From: an uncultured Mailhella sp.
Lineage (GTDB): Bacteria > Desulfobacterota > Desulfovibrionia > Desulfovibrionales > Desulfovibrionaceae
NCBI GenBank assembly: GCA_948482415.1
Contig: CAOMFZ010000118.1
Span: 1-6,613 of the forward strand
Direction: 5' to 3'
Length of the DNA: 6,613 nt
Shown: one piece after another, positions 1 through 5,435 of the stretch
How positions within the stretch are numbered: the stretch's first letter is position 1
How the letters are laid out: each line of letters opens with the position of its first letter
Made by a program: the position numbers and the translations under genes
The notes under the pieces: model-generated
The model's input: only the letters and a program-made list of their open reading frames with translations
Told to the model about the DNA's origin: nothing
Databases searched by the model: none

Positions 1-6
1 TGGGAG

Positions 7-64
7 CTTTTTTACATATTGTTGGCATGGCGCAGCCATATAACGCCTACAATATGTTAAAAAG
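7..64. repeat. 16-bp inverted repeat with nested small hairpin
   Basis: The arms at 7-22 and 49-64 are reverse complements over 16 positions with one mismatch (core ACATATTGT / ACAATATGT, flanked by T and A runs). Inside, ATGGC (27-31) can pair with GCCAT (35-39) over a 3-base loop. Neither strand has a T-run straight after a GC-rich stem, so this is not a textbook terminator. It could be a 3' end structure of a gene left of the window or part of a dispersed repeat. The structure is seen directly; its role is unknown. Confidence 0.7.
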
Positions 65-71
65 TTCTCGT

Positions 72-115
72 CCTGAAAAATCAAGCCCTGAAAGGGATTA
101 CTTGATTTTTTCAGG
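72..115. terminator. Candidate bidirectional terminator hairpin
   Basis: CCTGAAAAATCAAG (72-85) faces its reverse complement at 101-115, which has one extra T. Between the arms, CCCT and AGGG (86-96) can pair over a GAA loop. The layout of A-run, stem and T-run (TTTTTT at 106-111) is the pattern of a bidirectional intrinsic terminator, although the stem is AT-rich with a 4-base bulge (ATTA). It would insulate the kinase gene from whatever lies to the left. A second small stem, GGGAA-ATAA-TTCCC, follows at 114-127. Confidence 0.45.
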
Positions 116-142
116 GAAATAATTCCCCCCAAGGAAAATAAG

Positions 143-167
143 TTGCAACTATTTCCGGAAATGCTCT
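143..167. repeat. 25-bp direct repeat, copy 1 (with palindrome ATTTCCGGAAAT)
   Basis: These 25 bases recur at 6532-6556 in the same orientation with a single difference (C at 149, T at 6538). The core 151-162 is a perfect 12-bp palindrome, ATTTCCGGAAAT, and the unit ends in ATGCTCT. Two copies about 6.4 kb apart in non-coding DNA suggest either one end of a short dispersed repeat or a repeated protein-binding site. Bases left of this copy do not resemble those left of copy 2, so only this end is shared. Confidence 0.75.
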
Positions 168-169
168 AG

Positions 170-226
170 CTCTGCTGTCCATTTGCGTAAAGCTCACTTA
201 CTCGCTAACGCAAACGGACAGCAGAG
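170..226. repeat. 19-bp inverted repeat, GC-richer hairpin
   Basis: The left arm 170-188 and right arm 208-226 are complementary over 19 positions with one A/C mismatch (CTCTGCTGTCC pairs with GGACAGCAGAG, TTTGCGT with ACGCAAA). The 19-base loop contains AGC/GCT, which may pair further. No T-run follows on either strand, so termination is not obvious. The repeat lies just upstream of the kinase promoter candidate and next to the 143-167 repeat. It may be part of the same repetitive unit or a structured leader or processing signal. Confidence 0.75.
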
Positions 227-256
227 ATTTGCTGAAAGCGACGCAGTTTTTTGTGC

Positions 257-285
257 TTGACAGTCTTTATTTTTAGCCGCATTGT
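257..285 (+). promoter_or_regulatory. Candidate sigma-70-type promoter for the pyridoxamine kinase gene
   Basis: A perfect -35 consensus TTGACA lies at 257-262. At the ideal 17-base spacing the -10 is CATTGT (280-285), which keeps the important A2 and T6 but matches TATAAT at only three positions. Transcription would start near 291, close to the ribosome binding site (GAGGT at 304-308, 7 bases before ATG 316). The leader would then be very short. The -35 is convincing, the -10 is weak. Confidence 0.4.
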
Positions 286-315
286 GGCAACAGCAAATGC
301 TGCGAGGTTGTCACG

Positions 316-1215
316 ATGAAACAAAGCGTAAAAAATATTAAAACTCCTGTTCCCCGTATTGCTGCAGTGCATGATTTATCCGGTTACGGCCGTGCTTCTT
401 TGACTGTTGCCATTCCCGTTCTTTCTGCAATGGGCATGCAGGTATGCCCTTTGCCTACGGCTGTTCTTTCCTCACAAACGGGAAGTATAAAGGATTTTTC
501 TTTTTTTGATTTGACGGCACAAATGCAGGAAATTGCGGAAAAATGGGAAAATCTGGATTTGTATTTTGATTCTGTGTATTCAGGATTTTTAGGCAGTCCG
601 GCACAGGTGGATATTGTGGAAAGGCTTATGGCGAGTCTTGGCAAAAAAGAAAGCATTTTTCTGGTTGATCCTGTGCTTGGTGATGACGGAAAACTTTATC
701 CTACCCAAACCGATGAAATTGTCAAAAATATGCGCAGGCTGGCGGCAAAGGCAGATATTATTACTCCGAATTTTACAGAAGTATGCTTTTTGCTTGATGT
801 GCCCTATGAAGAAAAAATCAGCACCAAACAGGCAAAGGATTGTTTGAAAGCTCTTGCCGATATGGGAAATTCCAAAAAGAAAAAATCTGTCATTATTACT
901 TCAGCTCCCTGCGAAGAAGAACATATTGTCCGCATTATTGCCTATGATACGGAAAATAAACAATTCTGGCAGGCAAAAAGCCCAAGGGTGCCTGTCTCTT
1001 ACCCCGGCACGGGAGATACGTTTTCTTCTGTTTTGCTTGGCGCACTTTTGCAAAAAGACAGCCTGCCCATGGCTATGGCAAGGGCAGGACGTTTTGTATA
1101 TGAAGCCATGCATATGACCTATAGCTATAATACACCGTATATTGACGGCATTATGCTGGAAAGAACGCTTCCTCGCTTAGCCTGCCGTGAGTATCTTCCT
1201 TTTGAAGAATTTTAA
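316..1215 (+). CDS. pdxY: Pyridoxal/pyridoxamine kinase (PdxK/PdxY type, ribokinase superfamily)
   Basis: This enzyme phosphorylates the 5'-hydroxyl of pyridoxal, pyridoxamine or pyridoxine with ATP in the cytoplasmic vitamin B6 salvage pathway. The 299 residues match the family length (about 280-290) with a slightly extended N-terminus. Visible motifs are the N-terminal strand and substrate lid segment HDLSGYGRASLTVA (19-32), YSGFLGS (88-94), VDPVLGDDGKLY (117-128), ITPNFTE (149-155), and the ribokinase signature with the anion hole and catalytic base, PGTGDTFSSVLLGALL (230-245, base Asp234). The start at 316 follows GAGGT at a 7-base spacing. A methionine-independent core begins at about residue 13. 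The gene stands alone, with a candidate promoter upstream and 88 bases before rpmH. Its third codon positions are rich in A/T, like its neighbours. The family is clear. Which B6 vitamer it prefers, and whether PdxY or PdxK is the better name, cannot be told from sequence; a ThiD-type HMP kinase is the less likely alternative. Confidence 0.9.
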   Translation: MKQSVKNIKTPVPRIAAVHDLSGYGRASLTVAIPVLSAMGMQVCPLPTAVLSSQTGSIKDFSFFDLTAQMQEIAEKWENLDLYFDSVYSGFLGSPAQVDIVERLMASLGKKESIFLVDPVLGDDGKLYPTQTDEIVKNMRRLAAKADIITPNFTEVCFLLDVPYEEKISTKQAKDCLKALADMGNSKKKKSVIITSAPCEEEHIVRIIAYDTENKQFWQAKSPRVPVSYPGTGDTFSSVLLGALLQKDSLPMAMARAGRFVYEAMHMTYSYNTPYIDGIMLERTLPRLACREYLPFEEF

Positions 1216-1216
1216 G

Positions 1217-1274
1217 ATTAATTTTTTAAATACTTAATTAAAATCTTGACGTTATTCGTTTAAGTCGATATGTA
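1217..1274 (+). promoter_or_regulatory. Candidate rpmH promoter with AT-rich upstream tract
   Basis: TTGACG (1246-1251) is a 5/6 match to the -35 consensus. A 17-base spacer leads to TATGTA (1269-1274) as the -10, which keeps the initial TAT. The 28 bases before the -35 are almost all A and T, as expected for an UP element in front of a ribosomal-protein gene. This is probably the main promoter for rpmH and, by read-through, for the downstream cluster. The -10 assignment is tentative. Confidence 0.45.
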
Positions 1275-1303
1275 TTTTTGTTCAAACCTTTAAGGAGAAT
1301 ACT

Positions 1304-1438
1304 ATGAAAAGAACATATCAGCCAAGTAAGATCAGCAGAAAACGTGCTCATGGTTTCCGTTCTCGTATGGCAACTGCAAGCGGCCGTGCTCTTATCAATC
1401 GTCGTCGTGCAAAAGGCCGTAAATCACTTTCTGCATAA
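1304..1438 (+). CDS. rpmH: Large ribosomal subunit protein bL34
   Basis: L34 is a small, very basic protein of the 50S subunit that binds 23S rRNA. The reading frame encodes 44 residues ending in TAA at 1436-1438, the usual bacterial length. It begins MKRTYQPSKISRKRAHGF and continues with SGRALINRRRAKGRKSLSA, matching the L34 pattern of MKRTYQPS, an RxHGFR turn and a final RRxKGRxxLxA segment. Start choice is firm: a strong Shine-Dalgarno, AAGGAGA (1292-1298), precedes ATG 1304. It is the first gene of the conserved rpmH-rnpA-yidD-yidC-jag cluster. Its codons (CGT for Arg, CTT for Leu) fit a highly expressed gene. It lies directly downstream of a kinase gene here; no dnaA is visible upstream. 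Confidence 0.97.
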   Translation: MKRTYQPSKISRKRAHGFRSRMATASGRALINRRRAKGRKSLSA

Positions 1439-1453
1439 TTAAACGGTTATTAA

Positions 1454-1496
1454 TTTATGAGCAGGGCTGAGGTTTTCTCCGCCCTCTGCTTATAAA
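1454..1496 (+). other. Strong intergenic hairpin between rpmH and rnpA
   Basis: TTTATGAGCAG (1454-1464) pairs with CTGCTTATAAA (1486-1496) over 11 positions, one of them G-U. Inside, GGC/GCC (1465-1467 with 1481-1483) and GAG/CTC (1469-1471 with 1477-1479) continue the stem, with a 2-base bulge and one mismatch, to a GTTTT loop. No T-run follows, so full termination is unlikely. It may protect the rpmH transcript 3' end, attenuate read-through into rnpA, or be an RNase cleavage site. Confidence 0.6.
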
Positions 1497-1552
1497 AATG
1501 GAACCCTATTTATAGGTGTCCTTTATGTATTTAAAAATCCAATAGGCTCAGT

Positions 1553-1933
1553 ATGCCCCATTGTTGGCAAAAAAATCAGCGATTACTCAAAAGAACAGAA
1601 TTTCAAGCCTGTTATAATCAAGGTGAAAAGAATTTTACAAAACTCTTTCTTGTATTTGTAAAAAAGGCACCTAACGCCCGTATTGGATTGGCTGTCAGTA
1701 AAAAAAATGGAAATGCCGTTCACAGGAATAAAATAAAACGAATTTTACGCGAGTTTTTTCGGCTTCATTTTGCTAAGCTGCTTCCTTATGAATTTGTGGT
1801 TGTTCCTAAAAAACATGTTGACGCAAATACTTTACAATTTGTTCATGTTGAAAAAGATTTACTTGCATTTTTAGAAAAGTTTAATGCGAAAAAAAATGGA
1901 AATGAGCAAGCTTCGGCAAATTTTATTTTATAA
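1553..1933 (+). CDS. rnpA: Ribonuclease P protein component (C5 protein)
   Basis: RnpA is the protein cofactor of RNase P. It binds the catalytic RNA and the 5' leader of pre-tRNAs so that the ribozyme can trim them. The 126-residue basic protein has the family layout: an N-terminal LLKRTEFQACYNQG segment (11-24) contacting the leader, a central strand ARIGLAVSKK (42-51), and the RNR signature GNAVHRNKIKRILREFFR (53-70), in which Val-His replaces the more common Val-Val/Ala before RN. The C-terminal tail (112-126) is Asn/Lys-rich and not conserved. Only a weak Shine-Dalgarno (AGG at 1544-1546) precedes ATG 1553, but no other in-frame start is available upstream and the N-terminus aligns well with the family. 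It sits between rpmH and yidD as in most bacteria. Confidence 0.96.
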   Translation: MPHCWQKNQRLLKRTEFQACYNQGEKNFTKLFLVFVKKAPNARIGLAVSKKNGNAVHRNKIKRILREFFRLHFAKLLPYEFVVVPKKHVDANTLQFVHVEKDLLAFLEKFNAKKNGNEQASANFIL

Positions 1934-1977
1934 TGATTTGTTGTAAAAATTTGCTGCGAAACTTATTTCTCAATTAA

Positions 1978-2283
1978 ATGATTATGAAAAAGGGGGCATT
2001 ATTTAGGAAAATTTTTATTTTTCCTATCAGGGTTTATCAAATTTGTATTTCACCTTTATATCCTGCACGCTGCCGTTTTTATCCCTCCTGTTCAGAATAT
2101 ACAGCTGCTGCGATAGAAAAGCATGGTGTCATTCGCGGCATTTGGCTTGGCATAAAAAGAATTTGCCGCTGCAATCCATGGTGCGAGGGGGGATTTGATC
2201 CAGTTCCTGAAAATATAGAGCCGTGCAGTGTTATATTAAAAAAAATAGTACAAGGTATACTATCAAAAATTACAGTTAAGTAG
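1978..2283 (+). CDS. yidD: Membrane protein insertion efficiency factor YidD
   Basis: YidD is a small membrane-associated protein that helps YidC-dependent insertion of inner-membrane proteins. The 101 residues contain an amphipathic N-terminus, the motif CRFYPSCSEYT (32-42, Cys32 and Cys38), KRICRCNPW (60-68, Cys63 and Cys65) and GGFDPVP (71-77), all hallmarks of the family (formerly DUF37). It extends about 20 residues beyond the DPVP motif, as in several relatives. Start is uncertain: an in-frame TAA at 1975-1977 rules out anything further upstream, leaving ATG 1978 or ATG 1984. Neither has a recognisable Shine-Dalgarno, so translation may depend on coupling to rnpA, whose stop is 44 bases upstream. 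It lies between rnpA and yidC (7-base gap), the standard arrangement. Confidence 0.95.
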   Translation: MIMKKGALFRKIFIFPIRVYQICISPLYPARCRFYPSCSEYTAAAIEKHGVIRGIWLGIKRICRCNPWCEGGFDPVPENIEPCSVILKKIVQGILSKITVK

Positions 2284-2290
2284 GAAAACA

Positions 2291-3901
2291 ATGGAAAACA
2301 AACGGATTATTATTGCTACTGTTATTTGTTTTGTGATTTTAGTAGGTTGGCAATATCTTGCTGACAAAATGGGGTGGATTCCACAGCAGCAGACTGAAGA
2401 AACTGCACAAGTGGAAACACAGGCTGCCGAAAATACTGCGGCACAGGAAATTACTCCCGCAGATTTAAATGTAACGCCTTTTTTTGCTCCCGGCGAGGGC
2501 AAAAACATTGTTGTAAGAACTCCTTTATACACGGCAATTTTTCACAGCGCCGGCGGTGTATTGGAGTCTTTTGTTTTAAATGACATTTCTGAAACAAGTT
2601 CTCCTCATTCTCCTTTTTTGGATATGATCAGCAAAACTGCAAAATCCGCTTCTCCCATGGGACTTTTAATCAACGGTCAGCCTTCATGGAACGCAGGAAC
2701 TTGGAAAATCAGTGCTGATAATCTGATTTTGGAAAATGACGACAGGCAGGTTCTTGTTTTCGAGGGAAATCTGAACGGGCTGCTTATTCGCAGAGAGCTC
2801 ACTTTTGACGCGAAAACGTATCTTATCAACGAAAAAATTATTTATAATGCCGAAGAGGGCAAAGCATTTATTGCCCGCGTTGGCTATACCTTAGCCGGTA
2901 CTGAATATTCCAGCTCCTCAACCTATAACCCCATGCAGGTTGTTTGGAATGAAGACGGAAGCTATGATTATGACAGCGATGCCGGCAAGCTCCGTGATGA
3001 GGGAAAAGTGCAAAGCGGTGCGCTTTATTTTGCAGGGCTCAGCAACAACTATTTCCTTGCAGCTGTTGCGCCGCAAAGCAAAAACGGCATGCTTAAAGCC
3101 CGCATTCAAAACGATGTGTGGCGTGTTGCCTATGAAGAACAGCCTGTAACTGTCAATGCCGGAAGTCCTGTTGTGAGCGAGCTCAGCTGGTGGATTGGAC
3201 CTAAGAATGCAGAATTATTGGACACAGCACCCAATGAACTCAAAAAATCCATTCACTATGGTTTCTTTGGAATTTTGGCAAAACCGCTTTTATGGCTCCT
3301 TAGCTTCTTCCAATCCTTTGTTGTGAACTGGGGTGTGGCAATTATCCTTTTGACTGTCTTTATTAAGATTATTTTCTGGCCATTGACCAAGAAAAGCTAT
3401 AAGTCCATGGAACAAATGAAAAAGATTGCTCCGCTTATGGAAGATATCAAAAAGAAATACGGCAATGACAGAGAGGCTCTTTCCCGCGAAATGATGCAGT
3501 TATACCGCACCTACAATATCAATCCGATGAGCGGCTGTCTGCCCATTTTGGTACAGCTCCCTGTTTTCGTTGCACTGTATAATGCACTGCTCAATTCCGA
3601 AAACCTGCGTCATGCGGAATTTATTACCTATCTGCCCTTTACGGATATTTTGTGGCTGGCTGACCTTTCCGTCAAAGACCCGCTCTATATTACCCCCATC
3701 GTCATGGGCGCAACCATGTTTTTGCAGCAATGGCTCTCTCCTGCTGTGGGCGACCCGACCCAGCGCAAGGTCATGATGCTCATGCCATTGATTTTTACCT
3801 TTATGTTCCTGAACTTCCCTTCCGGTTTAGTTGTTTATTGGCTTTCAAACAACGTTCTTTCCATTGCACAGCAATGGTGGACTTTGCGTAAAGTGAGGTA
3901 G
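2291..3901 (+). CDS. yidC: Membrane protein insertase YidC (Oxa1/Alb3 family)
   Basis: YidC inserts and folds inner-membrane proteins, alone or with SecYEG. The 536 residues show the Gram-negative architecture: an N-terminal membrane helix (about 4-23), a Gln/Glu/Ala-rich linker, a large periplasmic beta-domain (about 60-315), and the conserved insertase core with membrane helices at about 344-366, 415-433, 466-480, 495-509 and 511-527. The cytoplasmic helical hairpin (367-408) includes KSYKSMEQMKKIAPLM and the MMQLYRTYNINPMSGCLP region. At the groove position held by Arg366 in E. coli there is Lys359 (FIKIIFWPLT), still positively charged. As I recall, this is also found in other Deltaproteobacteria. 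The protein stops right after QQWWTLRKVR, lacking a long basic C-tail. TAGGA 5 bases upstream supports ATG 2291. The stop lies 2 bases before the start of jag, so the two are likely translationally coupled. Confidence 0.97.
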   Translation: MENKRIIIATVICFVILVGWQYLADKMGWIPQQQTEETAQVETQAAENTAAQEITPADLNVTPFFAPGEGKNIVVRTPLYTAIFHSAGGVLESFVLNDISETSSPHSPFLDMISKTAKSASPMGLLINGQPSWNAGTWKISADNLILENDDRQVLVFEGNLNGLLIRRELTFDAKTYLINEKIIYNAEEGKAFIARVGYTLAGTEYSSSSTYNPMQVVWNEDGSYDYDSDAGKLRDEGKVQSGALYFAGLSNNYFLAAVAPQSKNGMLKARIQNDVWRVAYEEQPVTVNAGSPVVSELSWWIGPKNAELLDTAPNELKKSIHYGFFGILAKPLLWLLSFFQSFVVNWGVAIILLTVFIKIIFWPLTKKSYKSMEQMKKIAPLMEDIKKKYGNDREALSREMMQLYRTYNINPMSGCLPILVQLPVFVALYNALLNSENLRHAEFITYLPFTDILWLADLSVKDPLYITPIVMGATMFLQQWLSPAVGDPTQRKVMMLMPLIFTFMFLNFPSGLVVYWLSNNVLSIAQQWWTLRKVR

Positions 3902-3903
3902 AA

Positions 3904-5331
3904 ATGAGTAATTTTAAAGAATTTCAATCTAAAAATTTAGATTCCGCAATACAAGATGCCTGTGCTTTTTTTGGCACTGAACGTGAAAAATTGGAAATAG
4001 AAATCATAGAAGACGCAAAAATGGGCGTTTTCGGATTGATTGGCGCAAGAAAAGCTAAAATTCGCGCCCGCGTTGTTTCTCTTTCTGATTTCAATATTGA
4101 CGAAGGCAAAAAACAAAAATTCCAAAGCCGTCCAAAGACAAAACCCCGTCCAAATCAGGAACGTGCCGAGTATAATAAGGACAGAACCGAATATAAAAAG
4201 CCTCGCCCTGAAAGAGCTTTGGAAAAATCCTTTGAAAAGCCTTTTGACAAACAGTTTGCAGCGGAAGATGAGGAAGAGGGCGAAAGCCAAAAACGTTTCC
4301 TTGCCAAAATGCAGACAGAACAAGCTCTTCATACTGAAGAAGAACTGGATGAACGTCAGCTTGAAGCAATGGACAGAGAAGCCATGCAGCGTGCCAACTA
4401 TCTTGGCAATATGACGGAAGCGGAAATCATTGCCAGCGGTGAATACGAACAGGACAGAAACGGCCGTTATCACAGAAACACCCGCAATAACCGCTATTCA
4501 AACAATTACCGCGGACGGTATGATAACCGCGATAATTATGAAAAAAACAACAGATACAATAAATTCGACCGTCAGGATAAGCCCGTCCGTTTTGATAAGT
4601 ATGACAAGTTTGATAAATATGAAAAATCAGACCGTCCCCGCTATGAAAAATTTGGCAGAAATGATTATAAGCCGCGCTATCAGGCTCCACGGCACAATTA
4701 TGTAAAGCCGGAAAATACGGTTGAATACGACGGCGTACAATTACCGCGCGTCAACTTGCTGGAACTTGATCAGGAAAAGCTTTTGCAGGTGGTAAAAGAA
4801 GCCATTACCAAGCTTATTACGCCTATTGTGGGAGAACTTGGCGGACTGGATATCAAAGTGGAAGAAAACCGCGTTTTGGTAAAAGTTGAAAGCGAAGATT
4901 CCGGGCTTTTGATTGGCAGAGAAGGACAGCACCTTGCCGCCATTCAATACCTTTTGGCCCGCATTATCACCACAAAAATGCAGGTGCAGGTTCGTATTCA
5001 ATTAGACACCGGCGACTATCATCAGCGTCAGGACGAACGCATGCAGTCACTTGCGTTTATGCTTGCAGACAGACTGCGCAAAACAGGCCGCTCTCAATCC
5101 ACCCGTCCCATGAGTGCATACCAGCGCCGTGTTATTCACCTTGCTTTGCAGGATGAGCCCGATGTGCAGACCAGAAGCGTGGGCGACGGCGTGTTAAAAC
5201 GTGTAATTATTATGAAGAAACGTAATGATTATAACGAAATACCGGAAGAACTCACTGCTGACCAGGACCAATTTGAAGATGATGTGTTTATGGCTGATGA
5301 GCAGGATTTGGACGCAAAGACTGACAATTAA
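3904..5331 (+). CDS. jag: Jag/KhpB RNA-binding protein with an unusually long low-complexity linker
   Basis: Jag (KhpB, EloR) proteins are cytoplasmic RNA-binding proteins encoded next to yidC; in Gram-positives they affect cell elongation and division. This one has the Jag-N domain (about 1-57, ending EDAKMGVFGLIGARKAKIRARV), a KH domain (about 292-367) with the RNA-binding GxxG loop in LLIGREGQHLAAIQYL (335-350, GREG 338-341), and an R3H domain (about 378-437) with YQRRVIHLALQDEP (406-419). At 475 residues it is more than twice the usual length (about 210-250). The excess is a linker (58-280): first Lys/Arg/Pro-rich, then Glu-rich and helical (120-180), then an Arg/Asn/Tyr/Asp-rich tract (178-268) with near-repeats such as FDKYDKFDKYEK. 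An acidic tail (448-475) ends the protein. GAGG at 3895-3898, overlapping the yidC stop, is its ribosome binding site. Domain calls are firm; the linker's role is unknown. Confidence 0.95.
   Translation: MSNFKEFQSKNLDSAIQDACAFFGTEREKLEIEIIEDAKMGVFGLIGARKAKIRARVVSLSDFNIDEGKKQKFQSRPKTKPRPNQERAEYNKDRTEYKKPRPERALEKSFEKPFDKQFAAEDEEEGESQKRFLAKMQTEQALHTEEELDERQLEAMDREAMQRANYLGNMTEAEIIASGEYEQDRNGRYHRNTRNNRYSNNYRGRYDNRDNYEKNNRYNKFDRQDKPVRFDKYDKFDKYEKSDRPRYEKFGRNDYKPRYQAPRHNYVKPENTVEYDGVQLPRVNLLELDQEKLLQVVKEAITKLITPIVGELGGLDIKVEENRVLVKVESEDSGLLIGREGQHLAAIQYLLARIITTKMQVQVRIQLDTGDYHQRQDERMQSLAFMLADRLRKTGRSQSTRPMSAYQRRVIHLALQDEPDVQTRSVGDGVLKRVIIMKKRNDYNEIPEELTADQDQFEDDVFMADEQDLDAKTDN
4435..4707 (+). other. 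Jag low-complexity R/N/Y/D-rich segment
   Basis: This stretch encodes Jag residues 178-268. They are dominated by Arg, Asn, Tyr, Asp and Lys, with almost no hydrophobic residues. Repeated short units include NNRY, YDNRDNY, NRYNKFD, FDK/YDK/YEK and RPRYEKF. The DNA itself is imperfectly repetitive (alternating TTTGATAAG and TATGACAAG types around 4590-4625). The composition resembles intrinsically disordered RNA-binding tracts; I infer disorder and possible RNA contact or condensate behaviour from composition alone. Confidence 0.75.
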
Positions 5332-5374
5332 ATCGTGCTGAATTAAAATGGGCGAAATTGCCCGAAAAAATAAG

Positions 5375-5435
5375 GAGGCTGTGAAGTATGAACAAACAAT
5401 ACGCTGTAATTGGAAACCCTGTACTTCACAGCCTC
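5375..5435 (+). promoter_or_regulatory. Predicted RNA stem hiding the aroE Shine-Dalgarno and start codon
   Basis: GAGGCTGTGAAGTA (5375-5388) is the exact reverse complement of TACTTCACAGCCTC (5422-5435): 14 perfect pairs, extendable by two G-U pairs (5389-5390 with 5420-5421). The 5' arm contains most of the Shine-Dalgarno AAGGAGG (5372-5378), the whole spacer and the A of ATG 5388; the wobble pairs take in the U and G. The 3' arm lies in codons 12-16 of aroE. The loop is about 31-33 bases and can form a small CAAT/ATTG stem. In mRNA this would occlude the initiation site. The pairing is seen directly; a regulatory role is inference. Confidence 0.6.

Noticed and set aside
1..240. CRISPR array
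   Set aside because: The repeats are inverted and of different sequence, with no regular direct repeats or spacers.
1214..1247. AAGATT/AATCTT as a terminator of the kinase gene
   Set aside because: The stem is almost all A/T with bulges and overlaps the rpmH promoter candidate; it would be too unstable to terminate reliably.
1978..1986. Reading the absent yidD Shine-Dalgarno as a sign of a broken gene
   Set aside because: The protein is full length with all family cysteines and motifs, so the gene looks intact; only the start codon choice is open.
3937..4473. 178-codon open frame on the minus strand opposite jag
   Set aside because: It lies wholly inside jag in a region of low-complexity codons, has no ribosome binding site that I can see, and its Phe-rich translation simply mirrors the Lys/Glu codons of the real gene.
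5350..5363. GGGC-GAAATT-GCCC as a terminator after jag
   Set aside because: The stem is only four GC pairs plus a wobble and is followed by A residues on the + strand, so it does not terminate jag transcription by the usual mechanism. No minus-strand gene needs it.
5381..5383. GTG as an alternative aroE start
   Set aside because: It is out of frame with aroE and only 2 bases after the Shine-Dalgarno; ATG 5388 gives the conserved N-terminus.
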